Assembly: GCF_021654575.1 (NCBI RefSeq)
Contig: NZ_AP024488.1
Location: forward strand, 1,116,001-1,180,000
From: Desulfoluna limicola
GTDB taxonomy: Bacteria > Desulfobacterota > Desulfobacteria > Desulfobacterales > Desulfolunaceae
Direction: 5' to 3'
DNA length: 64,000 nucleotides
Each line of letters begins with the position of its first letter. The first letter of the stretch is position 1. The notes below the pieces were generated by a model. It ran no database searches. It saw only the letters and a list, made by a program, of their open reading frames with translations, and had not been told where the DNA came from. Below are positions 8,469 to 17,384 of the stretch, piece after piece. A program made the translations under genes and the position numbers.

Positions 8469-9341
8469 TTATTGCAAATGGGGCGCGATGTCCTTCATGT
8501 CAAAGAAGTACGACCCGAACAGGGCCATGACGCCCATCATGATAAGGAACAGGGCCAGGACCATGGGAATGGGGTTCACCCCGCCGCGGCTCTTCATGGC
8601 CCGCTCGGGGTTGATCTGAGCACTGGCCTCGATGATGCTCTCGACCTTCTTTTTTACGTGGAGAAAGTAGAGGAAGTTGGCAAAGGCGCCGAAAAAGAAG
8701 GAGACGGCCAGGCTGCCTCCGGGGATGACAATGCCGGCGGCAGAGATGCCGAAAAAGAGAAGGGCAAGGCCGTACATCTTGCGGTAGATGAGCCAGACAA
8801 TGCCGAAAAGAAAGGCGCCCCAGTTCCAGGAGGGAACAAAGGTGGTCCGCCCTTTTCTGGAGAACAGCTTGAACTTTTCTGCGTACCATTCCCCGCGGGG
8901 TCCGGCATAGGCCTGCCAGAGGGGCAGCAGGGTAGAGGTGTCACTGCTGGATGTGTTGTCCTCGGACTCCCACTGGGTATCCATGGTCTGATTGTCCCGG
9001 GGCGTTTCCCGGGAGTCACACCAGGAGCAACGGGCATCGGCGCTGTCCTTGGCGCGTCCGCAATCGGAGCACCTGGGCGTTTCGGGCTCTTCCTTATAAT
9101 CCACCTCAATGCGGCAGAGGGCACCGGTATCAGCAAATCGCTTTGCAAAATCATCGGTTTTTGCCCTGTCTTCGCTTCGAAAGACGACCATGCGCTGGCC
9201 GGAAAAGAGGCGTTCCACACCGGCTGTATCTATGTCGAAACGGTCCATGAGTCGGCCCTTGACTTCGCGCTTGCTTTCACGTTCCCGGACTTTTCCTTCA
9301 AACAGGACCACATAGAGCTCTTTCAACGATGTTCCTCCCAT
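8469..9341 (-). CDS. Zinc-ribbon / DUF2628 membrane protein
   Basis: About 290 residues in three parts. The N-terminal alpha/beta module of roughly 75 residues (LYVVLFEGKVRE...ERLFSGQRMVVFR...GALCRIEVDY) is a small domain I know from several sulfate-reducer proteins. A zinc ribbon CSDCGRAKDSADARCSWC follows. The C-terminus is a DUF2628 membrane domain (WNWGAFLFGIVWLIYRKMYG) plus a final membrane helix. Cytoplasmic metal/peptide binding tethered to the membrane is an inference. The start is uncertain: ATG 9341 is used here, but TTG 9326 has a much better GGAGGA 6 nt upstream, so translation may begin at KELYVVLFEG. The frame extension to 9482 is unlikely. Confidence 0.75.
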   Translation of the reverse strand: MGGTSLKELYVVLFEGKVRERESKREVKGRLMDRFDIDTAGVERLFSGQRMVVFRSEDRAKTDDFAKRFADTGALCRIEVDYKEEPETPRCSDCGRAKDSADARCSWCDSRETPRDNQTMDTQWESEDNTSSSDTSTLLPLWQAYAGPRGEWYAEKFKLFSRKGRTTFVPSWNWGAFLFGIVWLIYRKMYGLALLFFGISAAGIVIPGGSLAVSFFFGAFANFLYFLHVKKKVESIIEASAQINPERAMKSRGGVNPIPMVLALFLIMMGVMALFGSYFFDMKDIAPHLQ

Positions 9342-9892
9342 TGATGTACCACCCTGATATCTTGACGACATTGGCTTATGACGGTGACGTGTTAAGGCGG
9401 TGCGTCCATGCCGTCGATTTCTGCGAATGCATCGCATCCATTCGAACCGCCCTATTTTACAAACTGATTCCTTGTATGCCAACGCCTCTTTTGCGTCAAC
9501 CCCGCAACGGAAATTTCATGGGGCGTGACGGGAAAAAACAGGCGTAACGAAAGGCGTCTCTGGAGGTTCCGGCAGTGAAAGAGGGGGCAATGTGTGGTAA
9601 AGGTCAGGGGACGATTGCGGTCTGGGCCCAAGCCGTCCTGCCGGGGTTCACTGTTGAAACGTATGACAAACGGCACCGGGGTTGTGGTTCGGATGGCCCC
9701 TTGGATTCAATCCGGTGAGTATGGACCTTTGGGGAGACTTCAGACTTATTCGCAGCCATCAAGGCGTTGGGCTTCATGACGCGTTGCGACCTCAGACGTC
9801 AGATTGTGCTCTTGTCATAACTGACGAAGCGCAGCGACTCCTCGAACCAAGAACGAAGAACGGTTTTTAAGCGGTCGCTGGGAACGATGGTA
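9342..9892. other. Gene-free stretch
   Basis: No convincing coding region is visible. The open frames here lack ribosome sites and resemble no family. The stretch presumably contains the promoter of the leftward DUF2628 gene; I could not place it confidently. Confidence 0.4.
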
Positions 9893-9908
9893 TTAACCGG
9901 GCGGTTAA
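9893..9908. promoter_or_regulatory. Palindrome TTAACC-N4-GGTTAA, second copy
   Basis: It has the same arms and the same 4-nt spacing as 8390-8405. It lies between the DUF2628 gene and the ackA terminator. Confidence 0.35.
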
Positions 9909-10001
9909 ATGCATAAATGTCCAAGGGCAGTACCACTCCGATAATGTATGACATCTCTTTCACCCTTGGCTTGTATCGTTGGTTGACGGGTTAATAACCA
10001 G

Positions 10002-10046
10002 AAAAAAAAGGCCCGAAAGGAGGTGTTCTCCTGTCGGGCCTTTTAT
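10002..10046 (-). terminator. Intrinsic terminator of the pta-ackA operon
   Basis: Stem GGCCCGAAAGGAG / CTCCTGTCGGGCC (one mismatch) with an A-run on the left and TTTT on the right, so it can act on both strands. It sits 40 bp beyond the ackA stop. Confidence 0.8.
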
Positions 10047-10084
10047 TATTCAGTCATGCCGCAAGCGCGACACTGAAGCCGAAA

Positions 10085-11290
10085 CTACTTGAGCAGTTCG
10101 ATGGCTTCCTGGGCGATCTGGAGCTCTTCGTTGGTGGGAATGACCCAAACCTGAACCTTGGAATCGGCAGTGTGAACCGCTTCGGGAGCGCCTTTGCGGC
10201 CGGCGTTCTTCTCGAAGTCCATCTCGATGCCGAGACCGGAGAAGTCCTGGCAGATGGCGGCACGTGCGATGTCGTCGTTCTCGCCGATGCCGGCGGTGAA
10301 GACGATGGCGTCGATGGAGCCGAGTACGGCGGTGTAAGCACCGATGTACTTCTTGACGCGGTAGGCGAACATGTCGAGGGCCAGCTTGGCCATCTCGTCA
10401 CCTTTATCTACAGCATCGTGGATGTCACGCATGTCGTTGAGGCCACAGATGCCCTTGAGACCGCTCTGCTTGTTGAGAACAGCGTCGATTTCCTCGATGC
10501 TCATGCCCTTGGTCTCGGAGAGGTAGGTCACGATGGCGGGGTCGATGTCGCCGCTTCGGGTGCCCATCATAACGCCGGCAAGGGGGGTCATGCCCATGGA
10601 GGTGTCCATGCACTTGCCCTTGGCTACGGCGGCCATGGAGCAGCCGTTGCCGAGGTGTACGGTGATGACGTTGATCTCTTCAGGCTTCTTGCCCATGCAC
10701 TCCGCAACCTTGTTGGAGACATACTTGTGGGAGGTGCCGTGGAAGCCGTAACGACGGATGCGCAGCTCCTTGTAGTAGTCGTAGGGGAGGGCGTAGAGGA
10801 ACGCCTTCTTGGGCATGGAAGAGTGGAACTCGGTGTCGAAAACCGCCACGTTGGGGGTGCCGGGGAAGAGCTCTTCGGCCACTTCGATACCCATGAGGTT
10901 GGCGGGGTTGTGAAGGGGGGCAAGGGGGTTGTTGTCAGCGATGGCAGTCTTGACGGGGCCGTCAACAATGCAGGCGCTGGTGAACGCTTCGCCGCCCTGA
11001 ACCACGCGGTGACCGATGGCGTCGATCTCTTTGGGGTCGGTGATGACGCCGGCTTCGGAACCGGTGATGAGGTCAAGCACCATGTGCATGCCGACCTTGT
11101 GGTCTTTGATCTCTTCTTCTTTGACGACTTTCTTCTCGGCGTCGGTGTCGGGGAAGGCTTTGTGGGAGAGTTTGCCCACGGTTTCACCGATACGTTCTAC
11201 AATGCCGTTGGCCATAACGGCCTCATTTTCCATGTCGAGGAGCTGGTACTTGAGAGATGAACTGCCAGCGTTAATAACCAATACTTTCAT
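10085..11290 (-). CDS. ackA: Acetate kinase
   Basis: The 401-residue length matches the family norm. ASKHA-fold motifs are all present: VLVINAGSSSLKYQL at the N-terminus, YGFHGTSHKYV, HLGNGCSMAAV, MDTSMGMTPLAGVMMGTRSG and FTAGIGEND. It interconverts acetyl phosphate plus ADP with acetate plus ATP, giving substrate-level ATP formation or acetate activation. It lies 180 bp downstream of pta on the same strand, with a hairpin at 11407-11437 between them, so the two may be partly uncoupled. Codon use is strongly biased, fitting a highly expressed gene. Confidence 0.97.
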   Translation of the reverse strand: MKVLVINAGSSSLKYQLLDMENEAVMANGIVERIGETVGKLSHKAFPDTDAEKKVVKEEEIKDHKVGMHMVLDLITGSEAGVITDPKEIDAIGHRVVQGGEAFTSACIVDGPVKTAIADNNPLAPLHNPANLMGIEVAEELFPGTPNVAVFDTEFHSSMPKKAFLYALPYDYYKELRIRRYGFHGTSHKYVSNKVAECMGKKPEEINVITVHLGNGCSMAAVAKGKCMDTSMGMTPLAGVMMGTRSGDIDPAIVTYLSETKGMSIEEIDAVLNKQSGLKGICGLNDMRDIHDAVDKGDEMAKLALDMFAYRVKKYIGAYTAVLGSIDAIVFTAGIGENDDIARAAICQDFSGLGIEMDFEKNAGRKGAPEAVHTADSKVQVWVIPTNEELQIAQEAIELLK

Positions 11291-11400
11291 GAGTAAAATA
11301 CCTTAATTTTCGTAAAGTCGTTGATCGGGATGCCCGTGAGAAAATCCGAAACGGTGAGCCTGCAGGGGCATCCTTTTTGTATACGGGATCGTGCATGAAA

Positions 11401-11446
11401 CAAAGTCATCCCGCAGTACACAGGGGGCTGCGGGATGCTTTCTTTG
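11401..11446 (-). terminator. Hairpin between pta and ackA
   Basis: CATCCCGCAG-N11-CTGCGGGATG is a perfect 10-bp stem (11407-11437) flanked by T-rich sequence on both strands. It may attenuate read-through from pta into ackA. A second, weaker GGATGCCC / GGGGCATCC pairing with TTTTT occurs at 11328-11375. Confidence 0.5.
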
Positions 11447-11470
11447 TATGATGTGTGCCGATCCTGAAGC

Positions 11471-13579
11471 CTAAACCAAACCTTTGGCCGCCTGCGCCTG
11501 AACGGCGGTGATGGCCACGGTGTTGACGATATCGGGTACAGTGCAGCCTCGTGAGAGGTCGTTGACAGGTTTGTTGAGGCCCTGGAGGACAGGACCGATG
11601 GCAACCACCTGGTCAGAGGAGCGTTGTACCGCTTTATATGTGTTGTTCCCGGTGTTCAGATCAGGGAAGATGAAGACCGTTGCTTTGCCGGCAACCTTGC
11701 TGTCAGGGAGCTTGGTCTTTGCCACCGAGGGATCGATGGCAGCATCGTACTGAATGGGACCTTCAAGAAGCAGATCTGGGCATCGCTCCTTCGCGATGCG
11801 AGTCGCTTCAATCACCTTCTCCACTTCGGCACCTTTGCCGGACGAACCGGTTGAGTAGGAGAGCATAGCCACCCGCGGTTCCACGCCGAAAATTTCGGCG
11901 GTCTGCGCGGATCCTATGGCGACTTCAGCGAGCTGTTCTGCATTGGGGGTGGGGTTGACCGCGCAGTCACCAAAGGCCAGAACGCGATCTTTCAAGCACA
12001 TCAGGAAGATGGACGAGACGATGGTGGCGTCGGGCTTGGTTTTGATGATCTGGAACGCGGGCTTGATGGTGTGGGCGGTGGTGTTGACGGAGCCGGAGAC
12101 CATGCCGTCGGCGTGGCCTTTGTGAACCATCATGGTGGCGAAGTAGGTCACGTCACTGATGAGGTCACGGGCAACGTCCATGTTCATGCCCTTTTTGTTC
12201 TTGCGCATCTCATAGAACTCCTGGACGTACTCTTCGTACAGGGGGCTCTTGTTGGGCTCCACAATGTGGGCGCCGGCAAGGTCAAGGCCGAGCTTGGAGA
12301 TCTTGGCCTGAATCTCTTCCTCTTTGCCGAGGAGGGTCACCTCGCAGACGTCGCGCCTGAGGAGGATGTCGCATGCGTTGAGGATGCGCTCTCCGGTGCC
12401 TTCGGGAAGAACGATGTGCTGTTTGTTCTTCTTGGCTTTCTGGATGAGGTTGTACTCAAACATCTGCGGTGTCACGTTGACGGACTTGCGCTCGATAAGT
12501 TTTCGGCGCATCTCCTGAGTGTCCACGTGGGCTTCGAACAGCCCCAGGGCCGATGCAATCTTTTTGGGGTTGTCCGGCTCAAGCCGTGCGTGCAGGTGGT
12601 TGAGATTTTTCATGGTGGGGTAGGTGTGATCCTTGACGAGAAGAATCGGTACGGGAATTCCTTCCCAGCCTTCCACCAGTCTCTGGATGCTCTCGGAGGG
12701 GACGATGCCGCCGGTGAGAAGGATGCCGGAGATGTTGGGGTAGGAGTTGGAGAGACGTGACGCCATAGCGCTCAGGATGATGTCCGTTCGGTCCCCTGCG
12801 GTCACGACAAGGCTGTCTTCCTTGATGTAGTTCAGGAAGTTGTTGATCTGCATGGCGGCGATGACATAGCCGTCGATCATCTTGTCCATGGCCTTTTTGC
12901 CGTAGATCACCTCGGCACCCAACCATTTTTTGAGGTCCGCAACCGTGGGCTTCATGAGGTTGCTGTCTTCCGGGATGACATGGAAGGAGCAGTTCTCAAC
13001 CTTGATGTCCTTCTGGAGGGCTTCAAGGATCGCTTCGGTCTGGGTCTCCTCGGCACGGTTGACCATGATTCCGAGGATATCAACACCCTTGTCCTCGAGG
13101 TCTTCCATGGCCAGCTGGTTCAGGCTCACAATTTCATCGGTGGTGGCATTGTGAGCGTTGGTGACCACGAGGGCGGGGCAGCCCATGTTGGCGGCAACCA
13201 CAGCGTTGATGTCGAAGGTGAAGGCTTCGTTGCCCACCACGAAATCAATACCTCCACAGAGAACGAAATCGTATTTCTCTTCAAGCTGCTTGTACTTGTT
13301 GAGAATCATTTCGATCATCTCGTTCTGCTTGCCGGCATTTACGAGTTTCTTGGCTTCGTCCAGGGTCATCGCGTAGGTGTCTTCATACCTCATTCCAAGG
13401 TAGAAGTGGGAGAGAACCAGGTTGATGTCATGGTCCCGCTCGCCGTCCTCAGGGTTGATGATGGGCCTGAAAAAGCCAACGTTTTGCAGATCCCTCAAGA
13501 GAAGCTGCATGATACCAAGAACGATGGTTGATTTACCGCTCCTGGCGTTGGTTGTGCTGATGTAAAGACTCTTTGCCAT
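11471..13579 (-). CDS. pta: Phosphate acetyltransferase, long form
   Basis: A 702-residue, three-domain Pta. The N-terminal BioD/DRTGG-type P-loop domain (ISTTNARSGKST, residues 6-17) is followed by the middle DRTGG domain (about 220-340). The C-terminal catalytic PTA/PTB domain (about 370-695) shows LPEGTGERILNACD, SYSTGSSGKGAEVEKV, LLEGPIQYDAAID and FPDLNTGNNTYKAVQRS. It converts acetyl-CoA and phosphate to acetyl phosphate, feeding AckA. The regulatory N-terminal domain is typical of the class II enzyme, which responds to NADH, ATP or pyruvate in studied members. The start ATG 13579 opens the P-loop domain directly. Confidence 0.96.
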   Translation of the reverse strand: MAKSLYISTTNARSGKSTIVLGIMQLLLRDLQNVGFFRPIINPEDGERDHDINLVLSHFYLGMRYEDTYAMTLDEAKKLVNAGKQNEMIEMILNKYKQLEEKYDFVLCGGIDFVVGNEAFTFDINAVVAANMGCPALVVTNAHNATTDEIVSLNQLAMEDLEDKGVDILGIMVNRAEETQTEAILEALQKDIKVENCSFHVIPEDSNLMKPTVADLKKWLGAEVIYGKKAMDKMIDGYVIAAMQINNFLNYIKEDSLVVTAGDRTDIILSAMASRLSNSYPNISGILLTGGIVPSESIQRLVEGWEGIPVPILLVKDHTYPTMKNLNHLHARLEPDNPKKIASALGLFEAHVDTQEMRRKLIERKSVNVTPQMFEYNLIQKAKKNKQHIVLPEGTGERILNACDILLRRDVCEVTLLGKEEEIQAKISKLGLDLAGAHIVEPNKSPLYEEYVQEFYEMRKNKKGMNMDVARDLISDVTYFATMMVHKGHADGMVSGSVNTTAHTIKPAFQIIKTKPDATIVSSIFLMCLKDRVLAFGDCAVNPTPNAEQLAEVAIGSAQTAEIFGVEPRVAMLSYSTGSSGKGAEVEKVIEATRIAKERCPDLLLEGPIQYDAAIDPSVAKTKLPDSKVAGKATVFIFPDLNTGNNTYKAVQRSSDQVVAIGPVLQGLNKPVNDLSRGCTVPDIVNTVAITAVQAQAAKGLV

Positions 13580-14534
13580 ACGCCTATTCCTTGATTACTG
13601 GTAACGCAACACTATAAACATTCAAAAGACGCGACGCGTCATGTCAATCGTATTTTGCATTAGAAACGGAACCTTATGCCGGTTGCCGAATTCGGCGTTC
13701 AAAGCCGTCATGGGAAAACAGTCTCTTACTCCAAGTCGTGGGAACAATCAACATTTTTCCATTGAGATTTCGGTAACTCGTTTAAAAGGTAGAAAATAGT
13801 GCGAAAATACGGACATGGGTCCACCTTTTGGGAACACTTTGTCAGGGGCAGTTGCCCGCAATGACTGTTTGGTCACTTTTGGCGTCACCGGATTGATACC
13901 CGACGGTTCGAAAGCCTGGGGGGCTTGCATAAAATGAGGGGAAGCGAAAGGGCACGATTCTCCGATTTCAGAGGCAAAAACCACGCGAAGGGGGAAGCGG
14001 TCTGCGGATGGTCAACCTGTGGCACACTGTTTGTGCGCTTTACCGGGAGGGCCCAATGGCTGATTCGGCCCACCCGGTACAGCAGTCGGTGCAGCTTGAA
14101 GCGAGTTCATGGCCTAAGTTCATGGTATTGAACGTTAGGTAAACCCAGTAAACCTGAGCAGACCGACAAGGGGCAATTTACCATAAAACGAGGCCATGAC
14201 CAACTGAAATCGACGATTTGCAGCGCTGTTGATGGGTGGAGGAACCCCCGGGGCCGCCAATGCTGTTTGCTTGCCGGGGCCCTTTGGCATAAAGTGGGCT
14301 GAGCCTTTTGATGTGTCGGTGAGCAGGGGGACCCCCAAGAAAACGTCGCTTTGTTTACGCATTTCAAGGTGTAACGGGCAACTGTGTCATTGTTCTGAAC
14401 AGCAAACCGCTGCCGGACGTGTTGCAGAGTCCCAAAAAAAGGTTTGGTTGAAAAACGGGTGGGGCATGTTGGTTCCCTCGTGCAAATCCGGTGGGCACAA
14501 GCCGGCATATGGTGTGATGAAAGGAGCAGGATTC
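13580..14534. other. Gene-free stretch between divergent pta and cinA
   Basis: It holds the two divergent promoters, which I could not pinpoint. An open frame from 14229 joins cinA in frame but is Gly/Pro/Lys-rich and lacks family similarity, so it is treated as non-coding leader. Confidence 0.4.
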
Positions 14535-15770
14535 ATGAGAGCGATGGTTATCACGACAGGTGAAGAGATACTGAAAGGGGAGGTGGTGGACACCCACGCC
14601 TCCTGGATTTCCGAAAAACTCTGTGAGGTGGGTGTGGAGGTGGTGGGCCACCTCTCGGTGGGAGACAACCTGGCCTCTTTGAAAGAAGCCTTCCTTCGTG
14701 TGGCCGGACGATGCGAGGTGGCCGTGGTGACCGGAGGGCTGGGGCCCACGGAAGACGACCTCACCGCACGGGCCGTGGCTGAGTCGGCAGGGGTAGCCCT
14801 GGTGGAGGATCCCGCGGCAACGGCCTCTGTCGCTGCGTACTTTGAAGGGCGCCACCTGGCTGTGCCTGCCTCCAACCTGAAACAGGCCCGTCTTCCCAAA
14901 GGCTCCTCCTGCATTCCCAACCCTGTGGGCACGGCCCCGGCCTTCAGCCTTGAGCTTGCCGGGACGCGTTTCTGGTTTCTGCCAGGCGTGCCGCGGGAGA
15001 TGCGCTACCTGATGACCGAGTCCGTCCTTCCGGCCATGGTTGCTCTTCAGCCCAATGGGGCCCGACTGGTGAAAACCGCCATCACCACCTTCGGGCTCCC
15101 CGAGTCGCTGGTGGGGGAACGGCTCTCAGGCCTTGAATCCATCTTCCAGGGCATCCACGTGGGATACCGGGCATCGCTTCCGGTAATTGAGGTGAAAATA
15201 TGGGCCTTTGACCGGGAGGGAGGCAGCCTCGAAAAGATCCAGCAGGCCGCATCGGCAGAGGCCCTGAAGCGCCTGGGGGAGTATGTGGTCTCTGGCCACG
15301 GTCTCTCCATGGCAGAGGCTGTGGCCGAAAGGCTCTGCGAGACGAATAAAACCGTGGCCGTGGCCGAAAGCTGCACCGGTGGCCTCATCGGCTCTCTTCT
15401 TACCGATGTGTCGGGCAGCTCGGACTGGTTCCTCCTCTCCGCCGTCACCTACGCCAACAGCGCCAAGGAGAATGTTCTCGGTGTTTCAGGGGAAACCCTG
15501 GCGGCACATGGAGCCGTAAGCGCCGAAACCGTCAAGGAGATGGCCGAAGGGGTAAAACGCACCTCCGGCGCCGACATCGGCATCGCCACCAGCGGGATCG
15601 CGGGCCCTACAGGCGGCACGGATGAAAAACCCGTGGGCACCGTGTGGATCGGTATCGCCACAGACGCCGGCACCGAGGCCCTGCACTTTGTCTCTCCTTT
15701 TAAAGAGCGCCACCAGAACAAACGCATCTTTGCGTTTAAAGCCCTGGATCTCCTCCGGAGGGCCATATAA
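14535..15770 (+). CDS. cinA: CinA family nicotinamide-nucleotide amidohydrolase
   Basis: A 411-residue, two-domain protein. The N-terminal MoaB/Mog-like domain has ITTGEEILKGEVVDTHASW and VVTGGLGPTEDDLTARAV. The C-terminal PncC domain has VAVAESCTGGLIG, TYANSAKENVLGV and SGIAGPTGGTDEKPVGTVW. Characterised homologues hydrolyse ADP-ribose (COG1058 domain) and deamidate NMN (PncC domain) in pyridine-nucleotide salvage. ATG 14535 follows AAAGGAG with 8-nt spacing, immediately opening the conserved domain. A repeat element begins 5 bp after the stop. Confidence 0.93.
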   Translation: MRAMVITTGEEILKGEVVDTHASWISEKLCEVGVEVVGHLSVGDNLASLKEAFLRVAGRCEVAVVTGGLGPTEDDLTARAVAESAGVALVEDPAATASVAAYFEGRHLAVPASNLKQARLPKGSSCIPNPVGTAPAFSLELAGTRFWFLPGVPREMRYLMTESVLPAMVALQPNGARLVKTAITTFGLPESLVGERLSGLESIFQGIHVGYRASLPVIEVKIWAFDREGGSLEKIQQAASAEALKRLGEYVVSGHGLSMAEAVAERLCETNKTVAVAESCTGGLIGSLLTDVSGSSDWFLLSAVTYANSAKENVLGVSGETLAAHGAVSAETVKEMAEGVKRTSGADIGIATSGIAGPTGGTDEKPVGTVWIGIATDAGTEALHFVSPFKERHQNKRIFAFKALDLLRRAI

Positions 15771-15775
15771 AAGCT

Positions 15776-15860
15776 GCCTTCGGCGGGCAGGTGGAGGCAC
15801 CTGCAAACCTCATTGCCCTTGCGCTTCACCCTTCGTTCCTCAGGGAAAAGCGCAAGGGCG
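15776..15860 (-). repeat. Hairpin repeat, inverted, at 3' end of cinA
   Basis: GCCTTCGGCGGG is followed by hairpin GCAGGTG-GAGG-CACCTGC (15787-15804), then hairpin 15825-15859 with perfect 12-bp arms GCCCTTGCGCTT / AAGCGCAAGGGC around the loop that reads CTGAGGAACGAAGGG on the minus strand. Confidence 0.85.
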
Positions 15861-15993
15861 TTCGCGGCGGGCTTACCTGTGGAAATATAGGCGCGCCGCA
15901 CCCTACGGGCCGATGGTTTTATCGTGCCTGTCATAAAGCCATGGGGATCATGGCACATGAAACCTGCCGAAACTCTGGAGTCACCGCACCTGT

Positions 15994-16077
15994 CAGCGAA
16001 TGTGACGTGCCCGAGGAGCGAGGGCTCGGAGCATTCGCAACCCGCTTTCAAGGTGGGTCGCCTTGCCGCCGGAGGCC
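15994..16077 (+). repeat. Hairpin repeat, direct
   Basis: Hairpin 15996-16038 (outer arms GCGAATG / CATTCGC) encloses CCGAGGAGCGAGGG. AACCCGCTTT and the short hairpin AAGGTGGGTCGCCTT follow, joined to GCCGCCGGAGGC. The remainder to queD (16078-16341) shows no further structure I can support; I looked for a preQ1 riboswitch and did not see one. Confidence 0.8.
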
Positions 16078-16341
16078 TGTTTTTCATATTTGCAAATGGT
16101 GTGTGCTGTGATACAAGGGCGAGTTGTTGTATAGTGAAGAATCAATGTGCCGTGGCTCTGCCATGACAATTTATTATGGATAGGGCTTGTTTCAGGCCCA
16201 TGCGGACGAGAGGCATCCCGCACAATAAATTCTCCCTCACTGACCGCGCAGCCGGTTGTGGCCCCTTTGCGTACGCCTTCCTTAAGATGAAGATGATTTG
16301 CCGGGCTCCTTTCGTTGTGCAGCAGTAAGTTAAGGTGGTCC

Positions 16342-16740
16342 ATGCTTTCCATTACCAAAGAGTTCCGATTCGACGCCGCTCACAAGCTTATGCGGCACGA
16401 CCTTTCCGACGAAGAGAACAAAGCCCTTTACGGCAAGTGTTCGGCCTTTCACGGGCACACCTACACCCTTCAGATCACGGTTTCCGGCCCTCTGGACGAG
16501 TCCGGGATGATCATCAACTTCACCGAGTTGAAGCGGCTTGTGAATGAGCGGGTCGTGGACCGGTACGATCATGCCAACCTGAACGAACTTGAAGAGTACC
16601 GACACATTCCTGCCACGGCAGAGAACATGGTGCTCCACATCTTCAAGACCCTTTCGGGTGCATCCGAATTCGACGGCCTCACCCTGAAAGAGGTGAGGGT
16701 CTATGAGACACCCGATTCCTGGGCAACGGTAACCGCCTGA
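16342..16740 (+). CDS. queD: 6-carboxy-5,6,7,8-tetrahydropterin synthase
   Basis: The 132-residue enzyme of the PTPS/QueD family converts dihydroneopterin triphosphate to 6-carboxytetrahydropterin, the first committed step to queuosine. Zinc-ligand histidines are seen in FDAAHKL and FHGHTY, the catalytic Cys in GKCSAFHGH, and the conserved YDHANLN and PATAEN motifs. ATG 16342 follows TAAGGTGG; the nine-codon extension to 16315 is not family-like. queE starts 11 bp after the stop, so queD, queE and queC form one operon. Confidence 0.94.
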   Translation: MLSITKEFRFDAAHKLMRHDLSDEENKALYGKCSAFHGHTYTLQITVSGPLDESGMIINFTELKRLVNERVVDRYDHANLNELEEYRHIPATAENMVLHIFKTLSGASEFDGLTLKEVRVYETPDSWATVTA

Positions 16741-16751
16741 GACGAAATCTT

Positions 16752-17381
16752 ATGTTGATCCTTCATGAAATCTTTGCCTCCCTGCAGGGAGAAGGCCCCC
16801 ATACCGGGCGGCCCGCTTTTTTCATCCGGCTCTCCGGATGCGTTGCTCCCTTATGCCCCTGGTGCGACACGAAAGGTGCCTGGGACCAAGGCTCGGAGAC
16901 CTCCGTTGCGAGCCTTGTGAGTGCCGTGAAAGAGAGTGGCCACCGTTTTGTGGTGATCACCGGGGGGGAACCCCTGCGCCAGTGGGAGACCGGGCTGAAT
17001 GAGTTGGATCGGGCGCTCTTTGATCTGGGCGTTGCCGTGCAGTACGAGACCTCGGGCAAGGTACCCATTCCGGAAGGGATTTGCGGTGAGGTGATCTGCT
17101 CGCCGAAGTACCTTGCCGGTGCCTGGCATGTGGACTCCGAGAGCCTTTCCCGTGCCCACCACTACAAGTTCGTCGCCTGCGAAGAGACGGCGACTGCCAT
17201 CGATGCCTTTGTCAACGCGGAACACCTTGACAAGGACCGGGTGTGGCTGATGCCCAAAGGGATGACCCGCGAAGAGCAGATCGAGCGATTGCCCTTTGTG
17301 TGGGATCACTGCGTCACCAACGGGTACCGCCTTGCCAGCCGTCTGCATATTTTAGCGTTTGATACGAAAAAAGGAATTTAG
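16752..17381 (+). CDS. queE: 7-carboxy-7-deazaguanine synthase (radical SAM)
   Basis: A 209-residue radical-SAM enzyme that contracts carboxytetrahydropterin to 7-carboxy-7-deazaguanine. Family features are the substrate-binding FASLQGEGPHTGRPAFFIRL near the N-terminus, the SAM-binding ITGGEPLRQ and the C-terminal HILAFDTKKGI. The cluster motif reads SGCVAPLCPWCDTKGAW, that is C-x4-C-x2-C instead of the usual C-x3-C-x2-C. The reading frame around it is intact, so the extra residue is real. The position between queD and queC leaves no doubt about the pathway. queC begins 3 nt after the stop. Confidence 0.94.
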   Translation: MLILHEIFASLQGEGPHTGRPAFFIRLSGCVAPLCPWCDTKGAWDQGSETSVASLVSAVKESGHRFVVITGGEPLRQWETGLNELDRALFDLGVAVQYETSGKVPIPEGICGEVICSPKYLAGAWHVDSESLSRAHHYKFVACEETATAIDAFVNAEHLDKDRVWLMPKGMTREEQIERLPFVWDHCVTNGYRLASRLHILAFDTKKGI

Positions 17382-17384
17382 CCC

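Noticed and set aside
10172..11260. 362-codon plus-strand open frame opposite ackA
   Set aside because: Shadow of the strongly biased codons of ackA; no ribosome site and no family features.
14229..14534. N-terminal extension of CinA
   Set aside because: In frame, but with no similarity to the family. A good ribosome site sits before ATG 14535, where the conserved domain begins.
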